Shown: positions 33,223-42,965, counted from the stretch's first letter. The stretch is 51,059 nucleotides of DNA from Lachnospiraceae bacterium (GCA_017624115.1 JAGANQ010000032.1:1-51059); one strand, 5' to 3'. The notes: a model not told the origin generated them from the letters alone. Numbers and translations are program-made.

Positions 33223-34394
33223 AAAAGGAAGGATATCATTCTTCAGGAGAATTTGCCAAAATGGCAGGTATTACGAAGAAAACACTTCGATACTATGATG
33301 AGAAAAATATATTTAAGCCGTCTCTGGTAACAGAGTCAGGCGCAAGATTTTATACAGATGCAGATTTAGGGCGGCTGCAGCAGATTCTTCTGTTAAAATA
33401 CCTGGGATTTTCGCTGAACGATATCAGAGAAATGCTGCTGGATGATTCTAATCATCATCATCTGGGAAATTTTTTACAGATACAGAGAAAGCTTGTGGAA
33501 GACAGAATAGAGCAGCTTAAGCTGGTGGCACAGACAATTCAGGATACAGCGGATGAGATAGACAATGGGCATGAAATACACTGGTCGCAGCTTCTGGAAC
33601 TGATACACATGACAGGCATGGAGAACAGCATGAGAAATCAGTATAAGAATGCCTCTAACATTTCTGCAAGAATTCAGCTCCATAGTCTGTATTCGCAGAA
33701 TAAACAGGGCTGGTTTTCATGGATATTTGAAAAATTAAACTTAGACGGTGCGGAAAAGGTGCTTGAGGTTGGATGCGGTGATGGCTCTCTCTGGAAAGAC
33801 CGCGTGCTTCCGGCAGGAGCATCCGTTATTCTCTCCGATATCTCGGATGGAATGCTGCGTGATGCCAGAAGAAAGCTGGAGGAAGAAAAAGATAATTTTT
33901 CGTTTTCTATGTGTGATTGTCAGAAGCTGCCTTTTTCTGACGGTGAATTTGATTTAGTCATTGCAAATCATGTTTTGTTTTATTGTGAGGATATCGAAAA
34001 GGCATGCAGCGAGATATCCCGTGTATTAAAGCCCGGAGGAACACTGATTGCCGGGACGTATGGCAAAAGGCACATGAGAGAAATAAGTGAATTGGTTTCG
34101 TCCTTTGATGAGAGAATTATCCTTTCTGCTGATCATCTGTATGACCGGTTTGGAAAGGAAAATGGAGAGACTATTCTGCGCCATTGGTTTTCACAGCCAG
34201 AGTGGATTGAGTATGAGGATTCTTTATGCGTAACAGAAGCAGAGCCGCTGATATCCTATGTCCTTTCCTGTCACGGCAACCAGAATCAGTATATCGTGGA
34301 CTGCTATAATGATTTTAAAAGCTTTGTGAGGAAGAAGACGAAGAAGGGCTTTCATGTCACAAAAGAGGCCGGAATATTTCTGGCAAAGAAATAA
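33219..34394 (+). CDS. MerR-type regulator fused to a SAM methyltransferase domain
   Basis: 391 residues with two domains. Residues 1-75 form a MerR winged helix (EFAKMAGITKKTLRYYDEKNI), followed by a dimer coiled coil to about 125. Residues 165-300 are a class I methyltransferase: motif I VLEVGCGDGSL near 181-191, LPFSDGEFDLVIANHVLFY as motif IV, and LKPGGTLIAGTYGK after it. No metal-binding Cys cluster is seen. The gene overlaps the antiporter gene by four bases. MerR proteins usually carry ligand-binding tails, so here the methyltransferase may serve as sensor or act on a small molecule. Whether it keeps catalytic activity is unknown. Confidence 0.85.
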   Translation: MKKEGYHSSGEFAKMAGITKKTLRYYDEKNIFKPSLVTESGARFYTDADLGRLQQILLLKYLGFSLNDIREMLLDDSNHHHLGNFLQIQRKLVEDRIEQLKLVAQTIQDTADEIDNGHEIHWSQLLELIHMTGMENSMRNQYKNASNISARIQLHSLYSQNKQGWFSWIFEKLNLDGAEKVLEVGCGDGSLWKDRVLPAGASVILSDISDGMLRDARRKLEEEKDNFSFSMCDCQKLPFSDGEFDLVIANHVLFYCEDIEKACSEISRVLKPGGTLIAGTYGKRHMREISELVSSFDERIILSADHLYDRFGKENGETILRHWFSQPEWIEYEDSLCVTEAEPLISYVLSCHGNQNQYIVDCYNDFKSFVRKKTKKGFHVTKEAGIFLAKK

Positions 34395-34411
34395 TTTTTA
34401 TGACATTTCTT

Positions 34412-35812
34412 TTACACCTTAATCATTGCCCATTTTCCAGTTGAAAATCTCCAGAAATTGAGTGCAAGCCGCATGCCCTGGTCGGCGAGCAGGGAGAACC
34501 ATGCGCCAATCAGTCCGAAGCCGAGTGGGTAGCAGAACAGCCATGCGAGGAACGGACGAAGGATAGCGATACTGATAAGAGAGCTTAAAGCAACAAATCT
34601 GGTATCCCCGGCACCGCGCAGAGAACCGGAGACAACGACCTGGGAGGTCTGCAGCCAGGTGATGCAGGCGATGAGAAGCATGATGACAGAGCCAAGCTCA
34701 ATAACCTCGGCCTCTGTTGTAAATAAGGACACAAGGAAGCTTCTGCCGAGGATAAAGCATATACACAGGATTGCTGAGATGCAGAATACAATGCGCTGTC
34801 CGGCTTTTACATAGAGAATAGCCATGTCGGAGCGTTTTGCTCCGAGGCTTTGCCCAACCAGAGAGGAAGCGGCGATACCGAAGCCGTCTGCAAAATTAAA
34901 GGACAGACTGAGGATATTCATGCAAATCAGATGTGTTGCATAGGCGGTAGTGCCGAGTGCAGCTACTAATTTAGCGTAAGTAAAGAAGCCGATACGCATA
35001 AATACCTGTTCAACCAGAGCACTGCCGCTGATGCTGACAAGCAGAAGAAGCAAAACCTTCTGGAGCTTCCAGGTTCCCTTTACATGGAAGCTTAAAAAGG
35101 CATTTTTTCTGAACAGGGTTACAACGGACATACAGCAGGCGACGAAGGCGCCAAGTGCTGTGGCGATAGCGGCTCCCTGTACGCCAAGCTTTGGAAAAAA
35201 GCCGATACCGTTTATTAACAGATAGTTGAATATTACATTAACGAGATTTCCTGTCACATTTGTGCGCATGGAAATCTTTGTATTTCCGGCACCGCGCTGG
35301 GCAGCGTTGATAGTAAGATTGACAGCCTGAAAGAAGATGCTTACCATAAGGATGCGAAAATAGGATACTGCATAATCCAGATAGTCCGGTGTTGCTCCGG
35401 CGAATGCAAGAATCTCGGAAGCAAATGAAAATCCCATAACTGCCATAAAAACAGCGATGGCGATACAAATGAGCAGACACTGTCTGAGACAACTGTTGGC
35501 GCTTTCCTGATCGTTTTCCCCTTTACGGCGTGCTACAATGGCGGTGACGCCCACATTCAGAGAGTTGATGGCAGCCAGAAGGATAAATTTTGGCTGATTG
35601 GTAATTCCTACGGCAGCGATTGCTTCGGTGCCGATGCTTCCGACCATCATCGTATCAATGGCACCAACCAGACCTACCAGTGTTGATTCAATGGCAGACG
35701 GCCAGGCAATATTAAAAAAGTTCTGATAAACGGTCCGGGAATCGGGGATGTCTCCGATTTTTTCGGAGGGCTTGAGCATACGATTAACAGAAAAGAAAGC
35801 ATCCAGTATCAT
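34412..35812 (-). CDS. MATE family multidrug exporter (second)
   Basis: 466 residues with twelve hydrophobic helices. The motif GLVGAIDTMMVGSIGTEAIAAVG near residues 48-70 and the MATE half repeat LGVQGAAIATALGAFVACCMS are clear. The 30-residue N-terminal tail (MLKPSEKIGDIPDSRTVYQ) is cytoplasmic. AAGGAGA precedes the start and a promoter lies at 35847-35875. It converges with the MerR-methyltransferase gene. Substrate unknown. Confidence 0.9.
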   Translation of the reverse strand: MILDAFFSVNRMLKPSEKIGDIPDSRTVYQNFFNIAWPSAIESTLVGLVGAIDTMMVGSIGTEAIAAVGITNQPKFILLAAINSLNVGVTAIVARRKGENDQESANSCLRQCLLICIAIAVFMAVMGFSFASEILAFAGATPDYLDYAVSYFRILMVSIFFQAVNLTINAAQRGAGNTKISMRTNVTGNLVNVIFNYLLINGIGFFPKLGVQGAAIATALGAFVACCMSVVTLFRKNAFLSFHVKGTWKLQKVLLLLLVSISGSALVEQVFMRIGFFTYAKLVAALGTTAYATHLICMNILSLSFNFADGFGIAASSLVGQSLGAKRSDMAILYVKAGQRIVFCISAILCICFILGRSFLVSLFTTEAEVIELGSVIMLLIACITWLQTSQVVVSGSLRGAGDTRFVALSSLISIAILRPFLAWLFCYPLGFGLIGAWFSLLADQGMRLALNFWRFSTGKWAMIKV

Positions 35813-35846
35813 AATAATCTCCTTCCTTGTCGCAGATTATATTTAG

Positions 35847-35875
35847 AGTATAGCATTGTACAAAAATCGATACAA
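35847..35875 (-). promoter_or_regulatory. Promoter of the second MATE gene
   Basis: On the minus strand: TTGTAT (35875-35870), 17 bases, TATACT (35852-35847). Confidence 0.65.
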
Positions 35876-36007
35876 CAGACCTTTTTGTGCTATTTTGGGG
35901 AAAGTACTGTTTTTCTGCTATTATCTGTGCAGAAGACGAAAAGGTGGCGGAAACAGGAGAGTATTGTTATAATAGGTCATAAGATGTATTTGGGAGAGTG
36001 AAAAGCT

Positions 36008-37060
36008 ATGAGAGTGATACATGCGGCAGACCTGCATCTGGGCGCGGTGCCGGAAAAGGATGCACCATGGGCGGAGAACCGCGGCAGAGAGCTGTGGGAG
36101 ACATTTGAACGGTTGATAGAATATACGGAGCAGACACAGACGGATGTGCTGCTGATAGCAGGTGATATGTTCCACAGACAGCCGCTTCTGAGGGAACTGA
36201 AGGAGGTCAATTATCTGTTTTCCGGGCTGACCAGGACAAAGGTGGTGCTTATAGCAGGAAACCATGATTATATCAAGCAGGATTCCTATTATCGCAGCTT
36301 TGAGTGGTGCAGACAGGTTACATTTCTCAAATCCACAGGAATTGAAAGAAAGGATTTCCCGGAGCTGAATCTGTCCGTATATGGCGGCAGCTATTATGCA
36401 AAGGAGGATGCAGAGTCTGTTTATAACCGGATTGCGGTGGCAGATGAGAGACGTGTGAATATCCTGCTGGGGCATGGCGGCGATGCAAAGCACCGGCCGT
36501 ATGATTTATTTAAGCTGCAGGAGAGTGCATTTGATTATATTGCGCTGGGACACATTCATAAAGGCGGGGAGCTGCTGAAAAACCGTATTGTGCAGGCAGG
36601 GTGCCTGGAACCGGCAGACCGTACGGATACCGGGCCGAAGGGCTTTTATGAAGGAGAGATTTCCAAAAGTGGTGTTCATATGGAATTTGTGCCGTTTGCC
36701 AGAAGGCTGTATCTTCCGTTGGATATAAATGTAACGCCGGAGGACACAGTACTTTCTGTCAAGGAGCAGATACGAAAGCGGCAGGAAGCGGAGGGCAGGG
36801 AAAATATGTATAGTCTGGTGCTCAAAGGGCAGCGAGACCAGGTGATACAGTTTCCTGCGGAGGAACTTATGAGAATCGGCAATATCTGCAGTCTGGAGGA
36901 CAGGACGCAGCCGGATTATGATTTAGAGGAATTATACCGGTCAAATCAGAATAATGTACTTGGATGGTATATGAAGGAATTTATGCAGAAGACAGAGCTT
37001 GGTGAGACAGAGCTGCAGGCGCTTCACTATGGTATACGTGCATTGACATATGGAGAATAG
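36008..37060 (+). CDS. DNA repair exonuclease subunit, SbcD/YhaO-like metallophosphoesterase
   Basis: 350 residues. All calcineurin-like metal motifs are present: D8-L-H10, GD in IAGDMFH (about 52-55), GNHD (about 83-86), GHGGD and LGHIH. The shape matches Bacillus YhaO, an Mre11/SbcD relative, rather than full SbcD. It would cut DNA ends together with the ATPase encoded next, 14 bases downstream. AGTGAAAAGC precedes the start, which is a weak ribosome site. Confidence 0.88.
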   Translation: MRVIHAADLHLGAVPEKDAPWAENRGRELWETFERLIEYTEQTQTDVLLIAGDMFHRQPLLRELKEVNYLFSGLTRTKVVLIAGNHDYIKQDSYYRSFEWCRQVTFLKSTGIERKDFPELNLSVYGGSYYAKEDAESVYNRIAVADERRVNILLGHGGDAKHRPYDLFKLQESAFDYIALGHIHKGGELLKNRIVQAGCLEPADRTDTGPKGFYEGEISKSGVHMEFVPFARRLYLPLDINVTPEDTVLSVKEQIRKRQEAEGRENMYSLVLKGQRDQVIQFPAEELMRIGNICSLEDRTQPDYDLEELYRSNQNNVLGWYMKEFMQKTELGETELQALHYGIRALTYGE

Positions 37061-37074
37061 ACAGGGAGGATAGA

Positions 37075-38571
37075 ATGGTAATTCTGAAGGTGTCGATAAC
37101 AAATTTTGGAAAACTGCATGATGTCAGACTTTCCTTTGATAAGGGCATGAATGTGATTTATGGAGACAATGAGGCGGGTAAGAGTACGGTGCATGCCTTT
37201 ATCCGTGCTATGCTGTTCGGACTGGACCGGCAAAGAGGGCGCGCATCGAAAACGGATGATTACAGTAAGTTTGAACCATGGGAGAATCCGGCGTCCTACG
37301 AGGGAACAATGACGTTTCAGAAGGGCGGGACAGTATATCGCATTTACCGCAGGTTCAGCCGTTATGACAGAAAAACAGAGATTATAAATGAGGCAACCGG
37401 GGAGACACTCACAGAAGATATGCTGAGAGAGCTGCTGGGAGGATTATCAGAAAGCAGCTTTGTAAACACGGTGTGTATCGGGCAGATGAAGGCTGCACCG
37501 GGACAGACGCTTTACCAGGAACTGCAGAATAAGCTGGTAAATTATCTGTCTGCGGGGGAAGCAGAATGGGATATGAAACGTGCATTTGCTTTTCTGGCAG
37601 AAGAAAAAAAGAAGCTGATGAAAAGCTATCAGCCACAGCTTGAGGAGGAGCTGAGAGCAGCGGAGGAGGATTTGCAGGCACTTGAGGAAGAGTTTATGCG
37701 GCAGACCATGAGCAAGGAGGAAGCACAGGAGGAGCTGGAGGATATGCGTGAGCAGATAAAAAAAGAGCGCCAGGCATACGAAAATTCTGCGAAGAGGAAG
37801 CGGATGATGTATCTTGAATTGAGCTTCAGCGTGATAAGCTTTCTGGTAATGGTACTCTGCTATGTGATGAATTACTGGAGAGAGGGAGTCTGGATATTTG
37901 GCATTCTGGCACTTGCTTCCGCTTTTCTGGCATGGAAGGGTCATACACTGACCTCTGTATCTATCGCATTTCAGGAAGCTGAAATGAAAGAGAAGATGCT
38001 TACAGAGCAGATACAGCGTGTGGAGTGGAAGCTGGAACAGATGCGGGAACGGGCGGCACTTTATGAAAGCGGGTTGGAGAGCTGCAGACAGCAGGTAGAA
38101 GAAAACTGCAGACTTTACAAGCAGATTTGTGCATTGAATCTGGCAGAACAGACATTGCGGGAGGTGACAGACTCCATGCAGAAGAATGTCAGCGAACAGA
38201 TGCAGGAACGTATGTCAGAGCTGCTTGCTGAGATTATGGCGGGCAGATACAGCAGGGTTTTCGTGCATGGAAAGGAAGAATTGTTTCTTTATGAGCAGGA
38301 GCGGCGAATTGCGCTGCATCAACTGAGCAGAGGAACGATAGAACAGGTATATCTGGCGCTGCGGCTGGCAGCAGCCGACTGCGTGATGGGATATGAAGCG
38401 CTGCCGTTGCTTCTGGATGAAACCTTTGTGTATTATGACGAGGAACGTCTGAGAAATACGCTGGCGTCACTTGCTGCACAGCCAAGACAGATTCTTTTGT
38501 TTACCTGCCATCGCAGGGAAAAGGAAATACTGACAGCTATCAACAGGGAGTATACGCTGGTGGAGTTATAA
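37075..38571 (+). CDS. YhaN-like AAA ATPase, Rad50/SbcC relative, short form
   Basis: 498 residues. Walker A is GDNEAGKST (30-38). The coiled-coil arms (about 160-245 and 300-380) are broken by two hydrophobic helices near 243-290 (SVISFLVMVLCYVM and VWIFGILALASAFLAW), which suggests membrane attachment. The ABC signature is SRGTIEQVYLALRLAA and Walker B is LPLLLDETF near 441-450. Bacillus YhaN is about 960 residues, so the arms here are much shorter. AGGGAGG precedes the start. It pairs with the YhaO-like nuclease as the second gene of the operon. Confidence 0.85.
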   Translation: MVILKVSITNFGKLHDVRLSFDKGMNVIYGDNEAGKSTVHAFIRAMLFGLDRQRGRASKTDDYSKFEPWENPASYEGTMTFQKGGTVYRIYRRFSRYDRKTEIINEATGETLTEDMLRELLGGLSESSFVNTVCIGQMKAAPGQTLYQELQNKLVNYLSAGEAEWDMKRAFAFLAEEKKKLMKSYQPQLEEELRAAEEDLQALEEEFMRQTMSKEEAQEELEDMREQIKKERQAYENSAKRKRMMYLELSFSVISFLVMVLCYVMNYWREGVWIFGILALASAFLAWKGHTLTSVSIAFQEAEMKEKMLTEQIQRVEWKLEQMRERAALYESGLESCRQQVEENCRLYKQICALNLAEQTLREVTDSMQKNVSEQMQERMSELLAEIMAGRYSRVFVHGKEELFLYEQERRIALHQLSRGTIEQVYLALRLAAADCVMGYEALPLLLDETFVYYDEERLRNTLASLAAQPRQILLFTCHRREKEILTAINREYTLVEL

Positions 38572-38616
38572 AAGAAAAGGGATTGCCGCATCTGGCATAG
38601 CTGTATTTTTATGCTC

Positions 38617-39429
38617 CTATTTAGCTAATGCCTTCTTGAGCTGCATATACTTTTCCTTACTGATAGGCAGCTCCGTGCCATCCAGAAGCGTGGCTTTGAA
38701 GCGGCGGATGGAGGCAACATGGGCAAGATTGACCGCATAGCTTTTGTGGATGCGCTGAAACTGTGGCGGCAGGCTCTCCATTTGCGCCGCCAGCAGACCG
38801 CTCACTTCAAGCTCTCCATTTTCCGTGCAGACGATACAGCCCTGATTCTTCGCCTTCAGATAACACACTTCTGCTGCGTTGATATAATGGAACATACCGT
38901 CCCGTCCGCGAAAGGACAGCTTTTCTTTTTCAGTGTTGATGCTGTTGATGGTGTCGAGGCGCTTCATGAAATCGAAATAGGGGGAGTTTTGTGTTATGCG
39001 CTGTTGCGGCAGGGGCGACTGCGTCAGCGGAATATCCTGAGCGTGGGAGCCATGGACATGAGTCAGTCGCAATTCACCATCGATCCGCCGCCAGACATAG
39101 GTGCCACGCACATGGGCATGGAGTACCGTGCCGTCCGTAAGCACCACAGTAGCCTTATACCTGCCATAGACCACCCATGTGTTGTGGTCGTGAAACAGCA
39201 GGTGATATTCCTCGTCCGATAGCAGGACGGGCGGCTCATCATATTCATTTTTTGTCACCCGCAAAAACTCATCTAGTCCCTCGCACCACTGGAAATCGTT
39301 GGAGCCAATCCACATAAAGTCATCCGTCATGGGCGCGATGGTATAGCCTTTGTCCCGGTTATAAAAGCTGCGGACATTCTCCATGGTCATGCGAATCAGA
39401 TCCGCCTCTTTGATAAATGGGTTTGCCAT
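38617..39429 (-). CDS. LytTR regulator with an N-terminal SnoaL-like domain
   Basis: 270 residues. Residues 1-140 look like an NTF2/SnoaL-like fold (AMTDDFMWIGSNDFQW-type strands, HVRGTYVWRRIDGELRLTHVHGS). Residues 165-270 are a LytTR DNA-binding domain (YINAAEVCYLKAKNQGCIV, then RIHKSYAVNLAHVASIRRF). The usual phosphoreceiver domain is absent, so activity is probably controlled by a small molecule bound in the SnoaL-like pocket. The start is ATG 39429 behind GAGGTGA; a GTG nine bases upstream lies inside that site. It is divergent from the BMP/chemoreceptor operon. Confidence 0.8.
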   Translation of the reverse strand: MANPFIKEADLIRMTMENVRSFYNRDKGYTIAPMTDDFMWIGSNDFQWCEGLDEFLRVTKNEYDEPPVLLSDEEYHLLFHDHNTWVVYGRYKATVVLTDGTVLHAHVRGTYVWRRIDGELRLTHVHGSHAQDIPLTQSPLPQQRITQNSPYFDFMKRLDTINSINTEKEKLSFRGRDGMFHYINAAEVCYLKAKNQGCIVCTENGELEVSGLLAAQMESLPPQFQRIHKSYAVNLAHVASIRRFKATLLDGTELPISKEKYMQLKKALAK

Positions 39430-39575
39430 TGTGTTCACCTCGTTTCTCTCAAGGAACCATTATACCGACATCTGGGCAGGATGGCAAGAAAAATATCTTG
39501 AATATCTTTAATTATATCTTAAAAAATGGCAATATACATACCATTCACTCAAAATACGACCTGTTTATTTTGGGG

Positions 39576-39604
39576 TTGCCTATACTTCGAGTGTGTATTA
39601 TAAT
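39576..39604 (+). promoter_or_regulatory. Promoter of the BMP-chemoreceptor operon
   Basis: TTGCCT (39576-39581), 17 bases, TATAAT (39599-39604). The rest of the 283-base divergent region is AT-rich and probably holds the LytTR sites, which I could not define. Confidence 0.75.
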
Positions 39605-39712
39605 ATAAAAAAGAAATTTGAGGAAAAAAGGGTTTGATTTCTGTCGATTGAAAATGGAAATTTTCTATCTGATTGGCTAATTAATGTGTTTTGGAGAAAT
39701 GGAGAGAATCTA

Positions 39713-40915
39713 ATGAAAAGAATAATTGGACTTTTAGTTACAGGAATGCTTTTGACCAGCGTTTTGACCGGCTGTGGAGACAACACAGAGCCGGATGATT
39801 ATGTGACAAACATTGGATACGAGGTAGCAGTGGATGATACAGATGCTGTGGCGAATACGTCTGGTACGGAATCAGATGCATCCAAACGTATCAGCAAAGA
39901 GGACATAAAAGTTGGAGTGTTGTATATTTCCGATCCGGCAGAGGGAAGTGGATATTCATACACCCATGACCTGGGAATACTAGGAATGCAGAGCAATCTG
40001 GGACTGACGGAAGACCAGATTGAACGCAAGATTGTAGATGATGCGGATACTGAGGGAACGAAGGCCGCCATAGAGGAATGCATTTCGGATGGCTGTAACA
40101 TTATTTTCACAACAAGCTGGGGATATATGGAGACAACTGCGGAGATGGCAGAAAAATATCCGGATGTGTATTTTTCCCATGGAACTGGATATATGTCAAA
40201 TGATTCCAATTTCAATAATTATTTCGGGCGAATTTATCAGCCGAGATATCTCAGTGGAATTGTGGCAGGTATGAATACCACAAGTAATAAAATCGGGTAT
40301 GTGGCAGCAATGGATACCACAAGTTCAGAAGTCACAGGTGGAATCGATGCTTTTGCCATGGGTGTGGCATCGGTAAATCCGGAGGCAAAGATTTATGTGG
40401 TAGTTACAAATAGTTGGTATGATCCGGAAAAGGAGGAAGCTGCGTCGAGGAAACTGCTGGATATGGGATGTGATGTGATGGCACAGCACTGTGATACCCC
40501 TTATCCGATGACATTGGCGCAGGAATATGGGGTGTATGGAATCGGATATAATTCTGATATGAGTAAGGAAGTTCCTGATGCCTGCTTGTGCAGTGTAATC
40601 TGGAATTGGAGTGCCTATTATACGGCGGCAGTAGATTCAATAATAGAAGGTACATGGAATAGCGAGAATTATTACGGAGGCATGAGCGATGGTTTGGTTG
40701 GAATAACGGATCTGGCTTCGTTTTGTGCTGAGGGAACACAGGAAAAAGTTTTAGAGGCATCAAAAGCAATTTTAGATGGAAGTAATAATGTATTTGATGG
40801 AGAACTTAAGACAAATACAGGAGAAGTAATCGGGAGTGAAGGTTCAACATTGGATGATGCAACAATTACCGGTGGGATCGATTGGTACTATGAAAATGTT
40901 GTACTTGTTGAGTAA
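39713..40915 (+). CDS. BMP family substrate-binding lipoprotein (PnrA/Med-like)
   Basis: 400 residues. Signal peptide MKRIIGLLVTGMLLTSVLTG with lipobox Cys21, then the BMP fold: KVGVLYISDPAEGSGY, IIFTTSWGYMETTAEMAEKYPDVYFSH, YFGRIYQPRYLSGIVAGM and IGYVAAM. This family binds nucleosides in known members (PnrA, BmpA). No BMP-type permease or ATPase gene adjoins it; instead a chemoreceptor follows by 18 bases. The start is set at ATG 39713, nine codons inside the longest frame, because GGAGAG lies upstream. Confidence 0.9.
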   Translation: MKRIIGLLVTGMLLTSVLTGCGDNTEPDDYVTNIGYEVAVDDTDAVANTSGTESDASKRISKEDIKVGVLYISDPAEGSGYSYTHDLGILGMQSNLGLTEDQIERKIVDDADTEGTKAAIEECISDGCNIIFTTSWGYMETTAEMAEKYPDVYFSHGTGYMSNDSNFNNYFGRIYQPRYLSGIVAGMNTTSNKIGYVAAMDTTSSEVTGGIDAFAMGVASVNPEAKIYVVVTNSWYDPEKEEAASRKLLDMGCDVMAQHCDTPYPMTLAQEYGVYGIGYNSDMSKEVPDACLCSVIWNWSAYYTAAVDSIIEGTWNSENYYGGMSDGLVGITDLASFCAEGTQEKVLEASKAILDGSNNVFDGELKTNTGEVIGSEGSTLDDATITGGIDWYYENVVLVE

Positions 40916-40933
40916 CAAAAGGAGGAAGATTTA

Positions 40934-42640
40934 ATGAAATTGACTATTCGCAAAAAAATGCTTTTATGTGCATTTCTGCCAATCAGTATTCTTGGAGTCA
41001 TCATCATTATCCTGGCAGTAACATCTCTGAAAACTTCTATTATCAATCAGGTGAAAGGTTCCTTGCGTGGCACTGCAGCAGCAACATTGGCAGCCTATGA
41101 ACAAAATTCAGGTTCTTACACGGTGTCTGCAAATGGGGATATCTGGAAAGGCGGGTATAATATTTCCCGCTCGGATAATCTGTTGGATACCATAAAGGAG
41201 AAGTCAGGAATGGAAGTCACCTTTTTTTACGGAACTCAAAGAATCATGACTTCTATTATGGATGAAAATGGCGAGCGCATTCTTGGTAGCCCTGTAGGAG
41301 CAAAAATTCATGAAGTGGTTCTTAATGACGGTCAGGAATATTTTAGTGAGAGTGTATCCGTAGATGGTGAAATGTATTATGGATACTATGTCCCCGTATT
41401 TCAGAGTGGCGGCAGTAACGAGCCAATCGGGATGGTTTTTGCAGGTGTGAATAAAAATGAAACTCTGAGCAGTGTTTTGAGTATCGTGTTTTACATGATC
41501 ATAATCGTTGTAGTGATTGCTTTAGTCGGAATGTTTAGTGCAGGTCTGGTGGCAAATTCTATATCAAAAGTACTGAATGAAGAGATTGCATGCGTAGGGG
41601 ATGTGGCTACAGGAAACCTGAATGTCTCGTTGAACCGGAAGCATATGAGCCGAAAGGATGAAGTGGGCGATCTTACAAGGGCGATTGGCAAGCTACAGTC
41701 GGATTTGCGGAATATAATTGGAGGAATCAGTGACAGTACGAATCGCTTGATTGATGCTTCTGATACGTTGGAACAGACCTCCCGTCGGACTTTTTCCAAT
41801 ATGGATCAGGTGATGCAATCGGTAGATACTATTACGACAGGGGCAATTTCACAGGCAGAAGATACAAAGAATGCGTCGGAGAATATTGCCTATATGGGAA
41901 ACCTGATTATAGAAACCGGTGGTGAGGCTGCTGCATTAAATGAAAGTGCGGATCATATGCTGGTGTCCAGCGATAAGACTACTGCTACCATTGAGGAACT
42001 GAAGAAAATCAGCGATGAAGTTAGAAGGGCGGTCAATGTGATTGCGCAGCTGACAGAGGAGACCAATGGATCTGCAAAAACCATCCGCGAGGCGGCAGGA
42101 TTGATTTCTAATATTGCAGGACAGACGAATCTTCTTTCTCTGAATGCTAGTATAGAGGCGGCAAGAGCCGGAGATGCAGGAAAAGGATTTGCCGTTGTAG
42201 CGGGTGAAATACAGAAACTAGCAGAACAGTCAAATGATGCCAGCGAAAGAATTGACCAGATTGTTAGTACGCTAATCGCAAATGCAGGACATGTGGTGGA
42301 TGCAATGCAGCAAATGCAGGAAGTGATTGATAAACAGAGCAAGTATATTGTTAGTACGGAAGAATCGGTCAGCGAGGTCATGGAAGAAATACATACGTCC
42401 ATTGAGAATATCAGATGTATTGAGAGCAAGACGCAGGAATTGGAACAGGCAAGGAAAGAGATGATTGGTATGATCGAAGGCTTATCCGGCATTGCAGAAA
42501 GCAATGTAACAAATACACAGGAGACAGGCAAAGTCATCACTGATGTGTCAGAGCGTTTTAAAGAAGTGCAGCAGTCTGCTGTCAATCTGAGAGAAACAGC
42601 GGATTCTCTGGGACAGAATATACAAAATTTTAAAATATAA
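40934..42640 (+). CDS. Methyl-accepting chemotaxis protein with single Cache-like sensor
   Basis: 568 residues. Helix 1 at about 12-34, an external domain of roughly 150 residues with a Cache-like core ([26 protein letters not shown]), and helix 2 at about 190-212. HAMP follows, then the signalling hairpin with tip [20 protein letters not shown] near 397-416. AGGAGG precedes the start. It is the second gene of an operon with a BMP-family lipoprotein, which suggests that the lipoprotein presents its ligand to this receptor. The signature residues for CheW and CheA contact are intact. Confidence 0.93.
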   Translation: MKLTIRKKMLLCAFLPISILGVIIIILAVTSLKTSIINQVKGSLRGTAAATLAAYEQNSGSYTVSANGDIWKGGYNISRSDNLLDTIKEKSGMEVTFFYGTQRIMTSIMDENGERILGSPVGAKIHEVVLNDGQEYFSESVSVDGEMYYGYYVPVFQSGGSNEPIGMVFAGVNKNETLSSVLSIVFYMIIIVVVIALVGMFSAGLVANSISKVLNEEIACVGDVATGNLNVSLNRKHMSRKDEVGDLTRAIGKLQSDLRNIIGGISDSTNRLIDASDTLEQTSRRTFSNMDQVMQSVDTITTGAISQAEDTKNASENIAYMGNLIIETGGEAAALNESADHMLVSSDKTTATIEELKKISDEVRRAVNVIAQLTEETNGSAKTIREAAGLISNIAGQTNLLSLNASIEAARAGDAGKGFAVVAGEIQKLAEQSNDASERIDQIVSTLIANAGHVVDAMQQMQEVIDKQSKYIVSTEESVSEVMEEIHTSIENIRCIESKTQELEQARKEMIGMIEGLSGIAESNVTNTQETGKVITDVSERFKEVQQSAVNLRETADSLGQNIQNFKI

Positions 42641-42659
42641 TTTATTGGACTTGTACCAA

Positions 42660-42914
42660 AGGAGACAAACTGATAATGAAATTATCTGCATGTATAGAAG
42701 AGCTGTGTCGACAGTGGAGAAGTATGTTTATGGAGCCTGACCTTATGAGTTATTGTCAGAGTGGCTAAGTAATTTCAGAAAAGACATTGAGAGAATTTTT
42801 GATTCAATTTTCGACAGTTTAGAAAAAGATAAGAACCCTACAAGCGGCATAAAGGCGCTGCTTGCAGGGTTTTCTTTTCCTGCTAACTATTTATTCGGAG
42901 AAACAGCACGGTAG
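42660..42914 (+). pseudogene. Probable decayed gene scrap after the chemoreceptor
   Basis: One frame reads a protein-like text on both sides of a TGA at 42738-42740: VSTVEKYVYGA before it and PYELLSEWLSNFRKDIERIF after it. A 30-residue ORF in another frame (42676-42768, [14 protein letters not shown]) has a ribosome site but looks like a by-product. The terminator at 42834 overlaps the second half, so only the first part could ever have been coding. Function unknown; support is weak. Confidence 0.25.
42834..42879 (+). terminator. Terminator of the BMP-chemoreceptor operon
   Basis: 12-base arms (42834-42845 with 42860-42871, one mismatch) and a T-rich tail. Confidence 0.8.
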
Positions 42915-42965
42915 ATAAAAATTATCCTGACCTGCAAATACTCAAAATGCAGCAGTCCCTGCTTT

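Noticed and set aside
39799-42585. Open frames on the minus strand under the BMP and chemoreceptor genes
   Set aside because: They are antisense to well-supported genes and have no family match.
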